Assembly: GCF_046630445.1 (NCBI RefSeq)
Contig: NC_092338.1
Location: 222,529,501-222,593,500, forward strand
Length of the DNA stretch: 64,000 nt
Source: Rutidosis leptorrhynchoides
Lineage: Eukaryota > Streptophyta > Magnoliopsida > Asterales > Asteraceae
Reading direction: 5' to 3'
Positions 46,676 to 59,794 of this stretch are shown one piece after another (positions within the stretch are counted from its first letter, which is position 1; every line of letters begins with the position of its first letter). Position numbers and translations under genes: made by a program. Under the pieces are notes generated by a model. That model made no database searches, was not told the DNA's origin, and was given only the letters and a program-made list of their open reading frames with translations.

Positions 46676-49600
46676 ATGGCACCGACTACTCGACACACCG
46701 TGAATATGAATGAAGAGGAATTCCGTACTTTTCTAGCTTCAAACATAGCCGCAGTACAGGCTGCGCTACATACCAACAATAACCTTGGATCTAGCAGTAC
46801 AGGAAATCGTGTAGGATGCACCTACAAAGAATTCACTGCCTGCAAACCTTTGGAATTTGATGGAACCGAAGGACCGATCGGATTGAAACGGTGGACCGAG
46901 AAGGTTGAATCGGTGTTTGCCATAAGTAAGTGTACTGAAGAGGACAAAGTGAAGTACGCTACGCATACCTTCACAGGTTCTGCGTTAACATGGTGGAATA
47001 CCTATCTAGAGCAAGTGGGACAAGATGATGCGTACGCACTACCGTGGTCAGCATTCAAGCACTTGATGAACGAGAAGTACCGTCCCAGAACCGAGGTCAA
47101 TAAGCTCAAGACAGAACTTAGAGGGTTACGAACCCAAGGATTTGATATTACCACGTACGAAAGACGATTCACAGAATTGTGCCTATTGTGTCCGGGAGCA
47201 TTCGAAGATGAGGAAGAGAAGATCGACGCATTTGTGAAAGGATTACCGGAAAGAATCCAAGAAGATATAAGTTCACACGAGCCCGCCTCCATACAACAGG
47301 CATGTAGAATGGCTCACAAACTAGTGAACCAGATTGAAGAAAGAATTAAAGAACAGACTGCTGAAGAGGCCAATGTGAAGCAAGTCAAAAGAAAGTGGGA
47401 GGAAAACGGTGATAAGAATCACCAATACAACAACAACAGCAATTACAACAATAATCGCAACAATTATCCCAACAATCGCAACATCAATCGCAACTACAAC
47501 AAACGGCCCAACAACAACAACAACAACAACAACAACAGCAACTACAACAATCATCCCAACAACAATAATAACCGCAACAACAACAACAATCAGAAGCAAC
47601 TATGCCAAAGGTGTGAAAAGAATCACTCGGGGTTCTGCACCAAATTTTGCAACAAGTGTAAAAGAAATGGTCATAGCGCGACGAAGTGTGAGGTCTACGG
47701 ACCAGGGGTTAATAGAACGAAAGGAACAAATGGTGTCGAAACGAGTAATGGCGGAGCAAGTAGTGTCGGAGCAAGTTATGCCAATGTAGTTTGTTATAAA
47801 TGTGGAAAACCAGGCCACATTATTAGAAATTGCCCGAACCAGGAGAACACGAATGGACAAGGCCGTGGAAGAGTTTTCAATATTAATGCGGTAGAGGCAC
47901 AGGAAGACCCGGAGCTTGTTACGGGTACGTTTCTTATTGACAATAAATCTGCTTACGTTTTATTTGATTCGGGTGCGGATAGAAGCTATATGAGTAGAGA
48001 TTTTTGTGCTAAATTAAGTTGTCCATTGACGCCTTTGGATAGTAAATTTTTACTCGAATTAGCAAATGGTAAATTAATTTCAGCAGATAATATATGTCGG
48101 AATCGAGAAATTAAACTGGTTAGTGAAACATTTAAGATTGATTTGATACCAGTAGAGTTAGGGAGTTTTGATGTGATAATCGGTATGGACTGGTTGAAAG
48201 AAGTGAAAGCGGAGATCGTTTGTTACAAAAATGCAATTCGCATTATACGAGAAAAAGGAAAACCCTTAATGGTGTACGGAGAAAAGGGCAACACGAAGCT
48301 ACATCTTATTAGTAATTTGAAGGCACAAAAACTAATAAGAAAAGGTTGCTATGCTGTTCTAGCACACGTCGAGAAAGTACAAACTGAAGAAAAGAGCATC
48401 AATGATGTTCCCATTGCAAAAGAATTTCCCGATGTATTTCCGAAAGAATTACCGGGATTACCCCCACATCGATCCGTTGAATTTCAAATAGATCTTGTAC
48501 CAGGAGCTGCACCAATAGCTCGTGCTCCTTACAGACTCGCACCCAGCGAGATGAAAGAACTGCAAAGCCAATTACAAGAACTTTTAGAGCGTGGTTTCAT
48601 TCGACCAAGCACATCACCGTGGGGAGCTCCTGTTTTGTTTGTCAAGAAGAAAGATGGTACATTCAGGTTGTGTATCGACTACCGAGAGTTGAACAAACTT
48701 ACCATCAAGAACCGCTACCCACTACCGAGAATCGACGACTTATTTGATCAACTACAAGGCTCGTCTGTTTATTCAAAGATTGACTTACGTTCCGGGTATC
48801 ATCAAATGCGAGTGAAAGAAGATGATATTCCAAAGACTGCTTTCAGAACACGTTACGGTCATTACGAGTTTATGGTCATGTCGTTTGGTTTAACTAATGC
48901 ACCAGCTGTGTTCATGGACCTTATGAACCGAGTGTGTGGACCATACCTTGACAAGTTTGTCATTGTTTTCATTGATGACATACTTATTTACTCAAAGAAT
49001 GACCAAGAACACGGTGAACATTTGAGAAAGGTGTTAGAAGTATTGAGGAAGGAAGAATTGTACGCTAAGTTTTCAAAGTGTGCATTTTGGTTGGAAGAAG
49101 TTCAATTCCTCGGTCACATAGTGAACAAAGAAGGTATTAAGGTGGATCCGGCAAAGATAGAAACTGTTGAAAAGTGGGAAACCCCGAAAACTCCGAAACA
49201 CATACGCCAGTTTTTAGGACTAGCTGGTTACTACAGAAGGTTCATCCAAGACTTTTCCAGAATAGCAAAACCCTTGACTGCATTAACGCATAAAGGGAAG
49301 AAATTTGAATGGAATGATGAACAAGAGAAAGCGTTTCAGTTATTGAAGAAAAAGCTAACTACGGCACCTATATTGTCATTGCCTGAAGGGAATGATGATT
49401 TTGTGATTTATTGTGACGCATCAAAGCAAGGTCTTGGTTGTGTATTAATGCAACGAACGAAGGTGATTGCTTATGCGTCTAGACAATTGAAGATTCACGA
49501 ACAAAATTATACGACGCATGATTTGGAATTAGGCGCGGTTGTTTTTGCATTAAAGACTTGGAGGCACTACTTATATGGGGTCAAAAGTATTATATATACC

Positions 49601-51253
49601 GACCACAAAAGTCTTCAACACATATTTAATCAGAAACAACTGAATATGAGGCAGCGTAGGTGGATTGAATTATTGAATGATTACGATTTTGAGATTCGTT
49701 ACCACCCGGGGAAGGCAAATGTGGTAGCCGATGCCTTGAGCAGGAAGGATAGAGAACCCATTCGAGTAAAATCTATGAATATAATGATTCATAATAACAT
49801 TACTACTCAAATAAAGGAGGCGCAACAAGGAGTTTTAAAAGAGGGAAATTTAAAGGATGAAATACCCAAAGGATCGGAAAAGCATCTTAATATTCGGGAA
49901 GACGGAACCCGGTATAGGGCTGAAAGGATTTGGGTACCAAAATTTGGAGATATGAGAGAAATGGTACTTAGAGAAGCTCATAAAACCAGATACTCAATAC
50001 ATCCTGGAACGGGGAAGATGTACAAGGATCTCAAGAACCATTTTTGGTGGCCGGGTATGAAAGCCGATGTTGCTAAATACGTAGGAGAATGTTTGACGTG
50101 TTCTAAGGTCAAAGCTGAGCATCAGAAACCATCAGGTCTACTTCAACAACCCGAAATCCCGGAATGGAAATGGGAAAACATTACCATGGATTTCATCACT
50201 AAATTGCCAAGGACTGCAAATGGTTTTGATACTATTTGGGTAATAGTTGATCGTCTCACCAAATCCGCACACTTCCTACCAATAAGAGAAGATGACAAGA
50301 TGGAGAAGTTAGCACGACTGTATTTGAAGGAAGTCGTCTCCAGACATGGAATACCAATCTCTATTATCTCTGATAGGGATGGCAGATTTATTTCAAGATT
50401 CTGGCAGACATTACAGCAAGCATTAGGAACTCGTCTAGACATGAGTACTGCCTATCATCCACAAACTGATGGGCAGAGCGAAAGGACGATACAAACGCTT
50501 GAAGACATGCTACGAGCATGTGTTATTGATTTCGGAAACAGTTGGGATCGACATCTACCGTTAGCAGAATTTTCCTACAACAACAGCTACCATTCAAGCA
50601 TTGAGATGGCGCCGTTTGAAGCACTTTATGGTAGAAAGTGCAGGTCTCCGATTTGTTGGAGTGAGGTGGGGGATAGACAGATTACGGGTCCGGAGATTAT
50701 ACAAGAAACTACCGAGAAGATCATCCAAATTCAACAACGGTTGAAAACCGCCCAAAGTCGACAAAAGAGCTACGCTGACATTAAAAGAAAAGATATAGAA
50801 TTTGAAATTGGAGAGATGGTCATGCTTAAAGTTTCACCTTGGAAAGGCGTTGTTCGATTTGGTAAACGAGGGAAATTAAATCCAAGGTATATTGGACCAT
50901 TCAAGATTATTGATCGTGTCGGACTAGTAGCTTACCGACTTGAGTTACCTCAACAACTCGCGGCTGTACATAACACTTTCCACGTCTCGAATTTGAAGAA
51001 ATGTTTTGCTAAAGAAGATCTCACTATTCCGTTAGATGAAATCCAAATCAACGAAAAACTCCAATTCATCGAAGAACCCGTCGAAATAATGGATCGTGAG
51101 GTTAAAAGACTTAAGCAAAACAAGATACCAATTGTTAAGGTTCGATGGAATGCTCGTAGAGGACCCGAGTTCACCTGGGAGCGTGAAGATCAGATGAAGA
51201 AGAAATACCCGCATCTATTTCCAGAAGATTCGTCAACACCTTCAACAGCTTAA
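46676..51253 (+). CDS. Gypsy B gag-pol polyprotein (chromovirus)
   Basis: An uninterrupted ORF of 1,525 codons from ATG 46676 (good context, GAAATGG); an in-frame ATG at 46640 would add 12 residues in poor context. Numbering from 46640: gag core about 80-220; two CCHC knuckles near 340 and 385; aspartic protease Asp-Ser-Gly-Ala-Asp near 441; reverse transcriptase with Phe-Ile-Asp-Asp-Ile-Leu near 777; RNase H Cys-Asp-Ala-Ser near 923 and Thr-Asp-His-Lys near 987; integrase zinc finger (His...Cys-Leu-Thr-Cys) 1114-1153; catalytic Asp-Asp-Glu near 1182, 1243 and 1279; chromodomain-like tail about 1474-1530 (Val-Lys-Val-Arg-Trp, Phe-Thr-Trp-Glu). The RT-RH-IN order and chromodomain make it a chromovirus, probably Tekay/Del-like. 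All catalytic residues are present. Confidence 0.96.
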   Translation: MAPTTRHTVNMNEEEFRTFLASNIAAVQAALHTNNNLGSSSTGNRVGCTYKEFTACKPLEFDGTEGPIGLKRWTEKVESVFAISKCTEEDKVKYATHTFTGSALTWWNTYLEQVGQDDAYALPWSAFKHLMNEKYRPRTEVNKLKTELRGLRTQGFDITTYERRFTELCLLCPGAFEDEEEKIDAFVKGLPERIQEDISSHEPASIQQACRMAHKLVNQIEERIKEQTAEEANVKQVKRKWEENGDKNHQYNNNSNYNNNRNNYPNNRNINRNYNKRPNNNNNNNNNSNYNNHPNNNNNRNNNNNQKQLCQRCEKNHSGFCTKFCNKCKRNGHSATKCEVYGPGVNRTKGTNGVETSNGGASSVGASYANVVCYKCGKPGHIIRNCPNQENTNGQGRGRVFNINAVEAQEDPELVTGTFLIDNKSAYVLFDSGADRSYMSRDFCAKLSCPLTPLDSKFLLELANGKLISADNICRNREIKLVSETFKIDLIPVELGSFDVIIGMDWLKEVKAEIVCYKNAIRIIREKGKPLMVYGEKGNTKLHLISNLKAQKLIRKGCYAVLAHVEKVQTEEKSINDVPIAKEFPDVFPKELPGLPPHRSVEFQIDLVPGAAPIARAPYRLAPSEMKELQSQLQELLERGFIRPSTSPWGAPVLFVKKKDGTFRLCIDYRELNKLTIKNRYPLPRIDDLFDQLQGSSVYSKIDLRSGYHQMRVKEDDIPKTAFRTRYGHYEFMVMSFGLTNAPAVFMDLMNRVCGPYLDKFVIVFIDDILIYSKNDQEHGEHLRKVLEVLRKEELYAKFSKCAFWLEEVQFLGHIVNKEGIKVDPAKIETVEKWETPKTPKHIRQFLGLAGYYRRFIQDFSRIAKPLTALTHKGKKFEWNDEQEKAFQLLKKKLTTAPILSLPEGNDDFVIYCDASKQGLGCVLMQRTKVIAYASRQLKIHEQNYTTHDLELGAVVFALKTWRHYLYGVKSIIYTDHKSLQHIFNQKQLNMRQRRWIELLNDYDFEIRYHPGKANVVADALSRKDREPIRVKSMNIMIHNNITTQIKEAQQGVLKEGNLKDEIPKGSEKHLNIREDGTRYRAERIWVPKFGDMREMVLREAHKTRYSIHPGTGKMYKDLKNHFWWPGMKADVAKYVGECLTCSKVKAEHQKPSGLLQQPEIPEWKWENITMDFITKLPRTANGFDTIWVIVDRLTKSAHFLPIREDDKMEKLARLYLKEVVSRHGIPISIISDRDGRFISRFWQTLQQALGTRLDMSTAYHPQTDGQSERTIQTLEDMLRACVIDFGNSWDRHLPLAEFSYNNSYHSSIEMAPFEALYGRKCRSPICWSEVGDRQITGPEIIQETTEKIIQIQQRLKTAQSRQKSYADIKRKDIEFEIGEMVMLKVSPWKGVVRFGKRGKLNPRYIGPFKIIDRVGLVAYRLELPQQLAAVHNTFHVSNLKKCFAKEDLTIPLDEIQINEKLQFIEEPVEIMDREVKRLKQNKIPIVKVRWNARRGPEFTWEREDQMKKKYPHLFPEDSSTPSTA

Positions 51254-51273
51254 AATTTCGGGACGAAATTTAT

Positions 51274-51288
51274 TTAACGGGTAGGTAC
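51274..51288 (+). promoter_or_regulatory. Polypurine tract of gypsy B
   Basis: TTAACGGGTAGGTAC directly before the 3' LTR. Between the pol stop and this tract lies a short palindrome, AAATTTCGGGACGAAATTT (51253-51271), also present in gypsy A. Confidence 0.7.
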
Positions 51289-54200
51289 TGTAGTGACCCG
51301 AACTTTTCCATGTTTATATATATTAATTGAGATTGATGTTTACATGATTAAATGTTTCCAACATGTTAAGCAATCAAACTTGTTAAGACTTGATTAATTG
51401 AAATAGGTTTCATATAGACAATTGACCACCCAAGTTGACCGGTGATTCACGAACGTTAAAACTTGTAAAAAAACTATATGATGACATATATATGGTTATA
51501 TATATAGTTAACATGATATTATGATAAGTAAACATATCATTAATTATATTAACAATGAACTACATATGTAAAAACAAGACTACTAACTTAATGATTTTGA
51601 AACGAGGCATATATGTAACGTTTATCGTTGTAACGACATTTAATGTATATATATCATATTAAGAGATATTCGTACATCATAATATCATGATAATATAATA
51701 ATTTAAAATCTCTTTTGATATTATAAACATTGGGTTAACAACATTTAACAAGATCGTTAACCTAAAGGTTTCAAAACAACACTTACATGTAACGACTAAC
51801 GATGACTTAACGACTCAGTTAAAATGTATATACATGTAGTGTTTTAATATGTTTTTATACACTTTTGAAAGACTTCAATACACTTATCAAAATACTTCTA
51901 CTTAACAAAAATGCTTACAATTACATTCTCGTTCAGTTTCATCAACAATTCTACTCGTATGCACCCGTATTTGTACTCGTACAATACACAGCTTTTAGAT
52001 GAATGTACTATTGGTATATACACTCCAATGATCAGCTCTTAGCAGCCCATGTGAGTCACCTAACACATGTGGGAACCATCATTTGGCAACTAGCATGAAA
52101 TATCTCATAAGATTACAAAAATATGAGTAATCATTCATGACTTATTTACATGAAAACAAAATTACATATCCTTTATATCTAATCCATACACCAACGACCA
52201 AAAACACCTACAAACACTTTCATTCTTCAATTTTCTTCATCTAATTGAACTCTCTCAAGTTCTATCTTCAAGTTCTAAGTGTTCTTCATAAATTCCAAAA
52301 GTTCTAGTTTCATAAAATCAAGAATACTTTCAAGTTTGCTAGCTCACTTCCAATCTTGTAAGGTGATCATCCAACCTCAAGAAATCTTTGTTTCTTACAG
52401 TAGGTTATCATTCTAATACAAGGTAATAATCATATTCAAACTTTGGTTCAATTTCTATAACTATAACAATCTTATTTCAAGTGATGATCTTACTTGAACT
52501 TGTTTTCGTGTCATGATTTTGCTTCAAGAACTTTGAGCCATCCAAGGATCCATTGAAGCTAGATCCATTTTTCTCTTTTCCAGTAGGTTCATCCAAGGAA
52601 CTTAAGGTAGTAATGATGTTCATAACATCATTCGATTCATACATATAAAGCTATCTTATTCGAAGGTTTAAACTTGTAATCACTAGAACATAGTTTAGTT
52701 AATTCTAAACTTGTTCGCAAACAAAAGTTAATCCTTCTAACTTGACTTTTAAAATCAACTAAACACATGTTCTATATCTATATGATATGCTAACTTAATG
52801 ATTTAAAACCTGGAAACACGAAAAACACCGTAAAACCGGATTTACGCCGTCGTAGTAACACCGCGGGCTGTTTTGGGTTAGTTAATTAAAAACTATGATA
52901 AACTTTGATTTAAAAGTTGTTATTCTGAGAAAATGATTTTTATTATGAACATGAAACTATATCCAAAAATTATGGTTAAACTCAAAGTGGAAGTATGTTT
53001 TCTAAAATGGTCATCTAGACGTCGTTCTTTCGACTGAAATGACTACCTTTACAAAAACGACTTGTAACTTATTTTTCCGACTAGAAACCTATACTTTTTT
53101 TGTTTAGATTCATAAAATAGAGTTCAATATGAAACCATAGCAATTTGATTCACTCAAAACGGATTTAAAATGAAGAAGTTATGGGTAAAACAAGATTGGA
53201 TAACTTTTCTCATTTTAGCTACGTGAAAATTGGTAACAAATCTATTCCAACCATAACTTAATCAACTTGTATTATATATTATGTAATCTTGAGATACCAT
53301 AGACACGTATACAATGTTTCGACCTATCATGTCGACACATCTATATATATTTCGGAACAACCATAGACACTCTATATGTGAATGTTGGAGTTAGCTATAC
53401 AGGGTTGAGGTTGATTCCAAAATATATATAGTTTGAGTTGTGATCAATACTGAGATACGTATACACTGGGTCGTGGATTGATTCAAGATAATATTTATCG
53501 ATTTATTTCTGTACATCTAACTGTGGACAACTAGTTGTAGGTTACTAACGAGGACAGCTGACTTAATAAACTTAAAACATCAAAATATATTAAAAGTGTT
53601 GTAAATATATTTTGAACATACTTTAATATATATGTATATATTGTTATAGGTTCGTGAATCAACCAGTGGCCAAGTCTTACTTCCCGACGAAGTAAAAATC
53701 TGTGAAAGTGAGTTATAGTCCCACTTTTAAAATCTAATATTTTTGGGATGAGAATACATGCAGGTTTTATAAATGATTTACAAAATAGACACAAGTACGT
53801 GAAACTACATTCTATGGTTGAATTATCGAAATCGAATATGCCCCTTTTTATTAAGTCTGGTAATCTAAGAATTAGGGAACAGACACCCTAATTGACGCGA
53901 ATCCTAAAGATAGATCTATTGGGCCTAACAAACCCCATCCAAAGTACCGGATGCTTTAGTACTTCGAAATTTATATCATATCCGAAGGGTGTCCCGGAAT
54001 GATGGGGATATTCTTATATATGCATCTTGTTATTGTCGGTTACCAGGTGTTCACCATATGAATGATTTTTATCTCTATGTATGGGATGTGTATTGAAATA
54101 TGAAATCTTGTGGTCTATTGTTACGATTTGATATATATAGGTTAAACCTATAACTCACCAACATTTTTGTTGACGTTTTAAGCATGTTTATTCTCAGGTG

Positions 54201-54540
54201 ATTATTAAGAGCTTCCGCTGTCGCATACTTAAATAAGGACAAGATTTGGAGTCCATGCTTGTATGATATTGTGTAAAAACTGCATTCAAGAAACTTATTT
54301 TGTTGTAACATATTTGTATTGTAAACCATTATGTAATGGTCGTGTGTAAACAGGATATTTTAGATTATCATTATTTGATAATCTACGTAAAGCTTTTTAA
54401 ACCTTTATTGATGAAATAAAGGTTATGGTTTGTTTAAAAATGAATGCAGTCTTTGAAAAACGTCTCATATAGAGGTCAAAACCTCGCAACGAAATCAATT
54501 AATATGGAACGTTTTTAATCAATAAGAACGGGACATTTCA
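51289..54540 (+). repeat. 3' LTR of gypsy B
   Basis: 3,252 bp, with no difference found from the 5' LTR (41456-44707) in the stretches compared. It is followed by the duplicated ATCAT. Confidence 0.96.
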
Positions 54541-54545
54541 ATCAT

Positions 54546-56585
54546 CATCATTTATCTCATAATATTACAATATCTATCATCATCATCATTCGTATTACTA
54601 TCAATAATTCGAATCATAATCGTCATTTTATGTTCATAACATCATCAACATTTCTTAATCGAATGTCATCATGATCACCTCATAAAATAAAGAAAGAAAA
54701 AGAACATCCCTACCCTAATCATCTTTGTCGTTATTTATGTCCATAATCAACCATTATCAAAGTTCAATATCATGATACCAAAAATATAAAACGTGCGTCA
54801 TTTTCTATTGCCCCACTTGGTCGGCCCTTACAACCACTATGTTTCACCTAAGATTTTTAAATATTGCTGTAATATTCGGTGTAATCATGTTGACCAAAAC
54901 CCCACACAAAAGTGTGGTACAGCCCGTTCCCTATTTGATTTAAACATTCACTAATCAAATAACACTTGCACTCTTTGCTTGTTTAGTAAAAGTTGGTCAC
55001 AAAGAAAAGATCCACGCAATAACAGCAGTTTATTACCTTGTTTATTTTGTTTTCGACAAAACAGTAGATGAAAGGTAAACTGTAGTAGCAGTAACTTAGG
55101 GAATTAAGTGGCAGGTTTTATGGTGCTGTTTTGGGTGTGGTATTCGAACAGTAAAAGAAAGATAATAGGCGATGAAAGGGTTTCAAGTGGTGGTGATTCT
55201 AAATGAAAACATAAATATGTGAGAGAGAGAGGGGAGATGGAGTGACTTGGTGACGGTTTGTATCATAAAACAGTACGCAACAATTGTGGTGTTAGTTGTA
55301 TTCACGAAATCAAATAGAAATAGGAATCAATACAGACCGCAAACAGTAGCAGTCTCTTCTCTATATTTGGTAGGGTTTTGAGAGGTTTTCGATGGTGATG
55401 AACTGGTTATAATCGAGCAGGAATTCGAAAACATATGCAGCAACAATCATTTTCATGGTGGTGAGGTTTCAAAATAGGTGTCGATGGCAGTCAAGGGTGG
55501 TGATCGGGTGTGGTTATAATGATGGTTTGAGTGGTGGGTCTATGGAATTCTTTCGAACAGAAGCAACCAAACAAACAGCGTCAGTAACAATAAGGATAAC
55601 GGCTGCAGTGGATCGATCGTGGTTGTTTATAGGCGATGGTGTTCACGGTTAGAAGAGAGGGAGAGGAAGAATGGTGACGGGTTGTCAAGGTGAAGTGGGT
55701 GTTGATTTGGTGGTTTACGGTTGCAAGAATGTTGATAATCGGATGTAATGGGTGTCGGTGTTCAATCAACGAATGGGACTGAAACAGTAACTAGTCAATG
55801 TTGATTACAAGTTTGGTGTTCTCGGTTGATGATAACTTGCATATATGTGTGTAGATATATATGTAAAGATAGATATATAATAATAGATATAATAATAAAT
55901 ATAATAAACTATCAAATGATTGTAAAAAAAAAAAAAACAGCATCACATGAATAATTTAACACAGTGAGCCGCCCTGATTTTTGTTAAGTTGTACCGACAG
56001 TTTATCACGGATGGCTATATCGTGTCCATTACTAAACAGTGACGTTTAAAAGTTCTCAGAAAAATCCCTAATTTTTGCATAAAATATGAATATTCATATT
56101 GCTCATTACTTTAGAAAACCAGTTGTAAAAAGGGTTATTTGATAGATATTGTCGGTAACAAATAATATATACGGAGTACAAAAACTTAGACTAAAAAGGT
56201 GAAAAAATATTTATCAAAACATTATCTTTTTAATTAAATTATAGACCATCTTTTATTTTAAATCTTCATAAATATGTACTAGATCTATATGAACACTAAA
56301 GAAATGTCAACCGAGTAATACAATTGTTTACTATTTAAGCTCGAAATCATTTATTTTTAATATATTCTTTTTCTATATATAAATAGTTTTAAATAGCAAG
56401 TTTGACTACTAAAATAAATATATTATATATTTTTAAACAAATAGATTTAACATAATTTTATATATTTACAAGTAATATTTATATACATATTTATATTTAT
56501 ATCTATATATTTATAATAATAGTTTTCATTACATTGCATGTTATTTTACATATTTATTTCCAACAATTTAATCATATATTATTTC

Positions 56586-56667
<82 letters not shown>

Positions 56668-56844
56668 TCTATTTACAAATAGTAGTTCGTGAATCGTCGG
56701 GACTGGTCGAAGGTCAAATGAATTCATGAAAACAGTTCAAAATTTTTGAGACTCAACCTAACATACTTTTCTTATCGTGTTAAAAATACAAAATCGTATC
56801 GAGAGTTTGGTTTAAAATTAGTCGAAATTTTCCAGGTCATCACA
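54546..56844 (-). repeat. 5' LTR of gypsy C, second segment
   Basis: Continues the LTR interrupted at 41455, starting in the same CAT-rich tract. It includes a TA microsatellite (56589-56664) and ends CATCACA at 56844, the reverse complement of an LTR start TGTGATGACC. ORFs such as 55455-55652 have no domain and are not called as genes. Confidence 0.72.
56589..56664. repeat. (TA)n microsatellite
   Basis: About 75 bp of TA repeats in the gypsy C LTR. Confidence 0.97.
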
Positions 56845-56856
56845 TCCTTGCCATTT

Positions 56857-57101
56857 GATTGGTCCACGTGGCGCTCTCACTCCCATAAATTTACTATTCA
56901 CGCATTTTACATTTTTTATATATTTTTTTTATATTTTTTTATATTGTACACTTTTTTTACATATTTATTTTACATAAACATATAATAAATGTGTGGAGAG
57001 TGGCTAGCTCTGAACTGTAGCGTATTGTTGACCACACCCTGTTGCGTCCTCTTCTCTCCATCCGCCATTCTCTTCTTTCTAACCCTATCTTTTCCCTCAC
57101 C
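56857..57101 (+). repeat. Duplicated promoter/5'UTR-like block, copy 1
   Basis: Shares GATTGGTCCACGTGGCGCTC at its start and the CCAT..CGCCAT..TCTTCTTTCTAACCC stretch near its end with 58991-59233. It contains CCACGTGG, a G-box-like palindrome, and a pyrimidine-rich stretch like a 5' UTR, ahead of a possible splice donor after 57170. No protein is recognised downstream, so it may be the start of a non-coding or lost gene. Confidence 0.65.
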
Positions 57102-57381
57102 CTCTTGCTTCCTCCATTTACGTTCCTCCTTTCAGTTGCCAGAGTTAGATTATTCAGAGTTAAATCAGGTATGCTTGATCGATTTCTTTTCAATTTATAT
57201 TTAGCGAATTTTTTCTTTAATTTTGTTTGCTATTGAAGTCTGAAATTTGAAGTTGAACGATTTCATTACAGGTATGATTAAACGATTTCGTTACAGGTGT
57301 GCTTAATCATTTTCGTTACAGGTATGCTTAACCGATTTCATCTCGATTGATAATGTTTTTTTTTTTGTCTTTCACTTTGCG

Positions 57382-57699
57382 TTTCAGGTTAACACGGATA
57401 GTTGTTTCTGTGTTGTTTAAAGCTTTGTTGCGCCTTTAATCGTTCATGCTGGTGAGAAACCTTTTACATAATTAGTATAAGAGATAAATAATTTGTATTT
57501 TTATCTTTTTTTTGTTTGTTTTTATTGCTGTGAATTTGCATTTCAGGTTAACACGGATAGTTGTTTCTGTGTTGTTTAAAGCTTTGTTGCGCCTTTAATC
57601 GTTCATGCTGGTGAGAAACCTTTTACATAATTAGTATAAGAGATAAATAATTTGTGTTTTAATCTTTTTTTTGTTTGTTTTTATTGCTGTGAATAGATG
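57382..57699 (+). repeat. 159-bp tandem duplication
   Basis: TTTCAGGTTAACACGG begins at 57382 and again at 57541. The first ~115 bases of the units are identical and the rest diverges slightly. Just upstream (57164-57340) a shorter unit, TTACAGGTATGCTTAA with variations, recurs about four times. Confidence 0.85.
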
Positions 57700-58019
57700 A
57701 AATAAATAATTGTTCTGTATTTTTGTCTTTTTTTTCGTTTGTTTTAATTGCTGTGAATACATAAAAAAATATTTCTTATATGAATGAGGTTTTATGATTT
57801 TATTATTTCTTCTAACACACTTGAAGTATGTATGGTTCTTTATTGTTAATTTTGTGTGAGATATATTTTTATGTCGTTAACAATGTATACTTTTGTGGGA
57901 TATATTTTTATATCTTTTTTATGGGATGAACAGAGGAAGAGGAGAGGCTGAGCAGGGCTTGGTCGCGTACTGTTTCTGCCACTCCAACCGTTACCAGTTA
58001 AAAATAAAAATAAGGATAC

Positions 58020-59620
58020 CTTGGCGTGGCAACACTTATACTGTTGATGTTTGCAGCCATGGTGGGTTTTGAATCCCATTTTATCCTGAATTGTCAATGT
58101 CAGGTACGTGCTTATTGAGCTTTTTAAAACGAAATGTTCGTTACAGTGTTCGGTTGTATTTTGAACAAACTATAGTTTTTTTAAGTTTTTGGTGACTGTT
58201 ATGTTACATGTTGTTGATAGCGCAAGCGACATTGATAGTTATATTCGTGGTACTTGGCGTGGCAACACTCAGATGGCATTTAATTTATGCAACTACTGAT
58301 GTCTGCAGCCAGGGTGGATTTTTAATCCCCTTAAACCGACCCGCGTTAATGTGGGCTTTGGAAAACAATTTGTTCGAATCTTGGCATGGCAATCTCTGGA
58401 TTGCAGCCATGACGATCCGTTTTCCCTTGTGTGACTTTATGCACATAAATGAGCTTCGCAGTTTGTCATTTTTCAGTTAGATTTTCTTAACTGTTATGGT
58501 TGTTCGTTATTTCAGATTTATTATATGAAAAGATACAAAAGGCAATGATGATCAATTTTGTATGATATGGAAGCGTTCATAAAAGTTGTAACCATATACT
58601 GGCGTGGCAATCTGCAGATTGCAGCCATACGATTCAGGATTAATTAGTTGACTTTATGCATCGATTTGAGCCTCGATTTCTTAGCCGGTTTTTTTCGGTT
58701 CTTCGTCTTCGATGATCTTTATTGTTCGATCTATTGTTTGAAAAGATAGAAAATGGATGCTCAATTCGAATGCTATTGGTTGACTGGTAATAAAAAATAA
58801 AATCGTATACTAGCCGGGCAAAATGCAGATTGCAGCCATACGGTTTGATGCTTTCTTAGTTGACTTTATACATCGATCTGAGCCTCGGTACATTGTTATA
58901 TTTACTTACTTTACTTTATCCATCGATCATAGTTGTTGATAGCTGCATATCATTATTCAGTTATTTGTGTTAACAGTATGCAGATTATCTGATTGGTCCA
59001 CGTGGCGCTCTCACTCACATGCTATTACTGTTCGCAGATTCCAAATATTTTTCCTTTTTTTCCCCCACCCAGTAAATCTTTTTTTATTTAATAACTTCTT
59101 TTTTTGCATATAATCAATATATGTATAGAATGTCTGGAACTGGAACTGTAGCGTATTTGTTGAACCCACCCTGTTGCGTGCTCTGCTCTCCATACGCCAT
59201 CCTCTTCTTTCTAACCCTATCTTTTCCCTCACCGATGTATTATATGGAAAGATGCAAAAGGCAATGATGATCAGTTTTGTATGATATGGAAGCGTTCATA
59301 AAAGTTGTAACCGTATACTGGCGGTGCAATTTGCAGATTGCAGCCATACAATTCAAGATTAGTTTAGTCGAGTTTATACAGCGATTTGAGCAGCGGTTTG
59401 TTAGCCGTTTTTTTAGTGGTTCTTGGTTTTCGATGATCTTTATTGTTCAATCTGTTGTTTGAAAAGATAAAAAATGCATGCTCAATTCGAACGCTATTGG
59501 TTGAGTGTTAATAAAAAAGTAGAATCGTATACTGGCGGGGCAAAATGCAGATTGCAGCCATACGGTTTGATACATTCTTAGTTGACTTTATACATCGATC
59601 TGAGCCTTATGAGTTCATTG
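58020..59620 (+). repeat. Tandem array of ~210-bp units each carrying a short hairpin
   Basis: A conserved core of about 75 nt (TGGC-variable-GCAATCTGCAGATTGCAGCCAT, about 25 nt, then TTGACTTTATGCATCGATTTGAGCC) recurs at about 58383, 58600, 58811, 59319 and 59532. Looser copies lie at 58021 and 58254. Spacing is near 211-217 bp where uninterrupted. The core folds on itself: GCAATC pairs with GATTGC and TGGC with GCCA. No continuous ORF spans the array. Function unknown. Confidence 0.7.
58991..59233 (+). repeat. Duplicated promoter/5'UTR-like block, copy 2
   Basis: Second copy of the 56857-57101 block. It is fused directly to a second copy of the repeat array: 59234-59707 matches 58515-58977. 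Confidence 0.75.
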
Positions 59621-59794
59621 TTATATTTACTTAGTTTACTTTATCCATCGATCATAGTTGTTGATAACTGAATATGATTATTCAGTTATTTGTGTTAACA
59701 GTTTGCAGATTTTCTTAAGACAAACAAGATATTCAACAGAGAAAATTGCTTTACATGGGCTATCATGTTGAATAACAACGAAGAAGATGAATTG

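Larger units (their letters stand above)
41456..54540 (+). mobile_element. Gypsy B: complete, apparently recent Ty3/gypsy chromovirus with captured F-box gene
   Basis: 13,085 bp. In order: 5' LTR 41456-44707, PBS 44710-44721, ORF1 44917-45513, F-box ORF 45651-46334, gag-pol 46676-51253, polypurine tract to 51288, 3' LTR 51289-54540. The LTRs have equal length, and every stretch compared was identical at an offset of 9,833, including two LTR ORFs with identical translations. The target duplication is ATCAT (41451-41455 and 54541-54545), within a CAT-rich tract of the gypsy C LTR. All ORFs are open, so the element could be autonomous; activity is not shown. Confidence 0.96.

Noticed and set aside
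47321..47789. Alternative-frame Val/Ile-rich and Thr-rich ORFs over the gag Asn repeat
   Set aside because: Products of the AAC/CAA repeat read in other frames within the true gag ORF.
58208..58480. 90-aa ORF in the tandem repeat region
   Set aside because: The frame is not conserved between repeat units, so it is probably chance.
58543..58640. Possible C/D-box snoRNA (ATGATGA before the hairpin unit)
   Set aside because: No box D at a fitting distance and no terminal stem; the box C-like motif is not conserved in all units.
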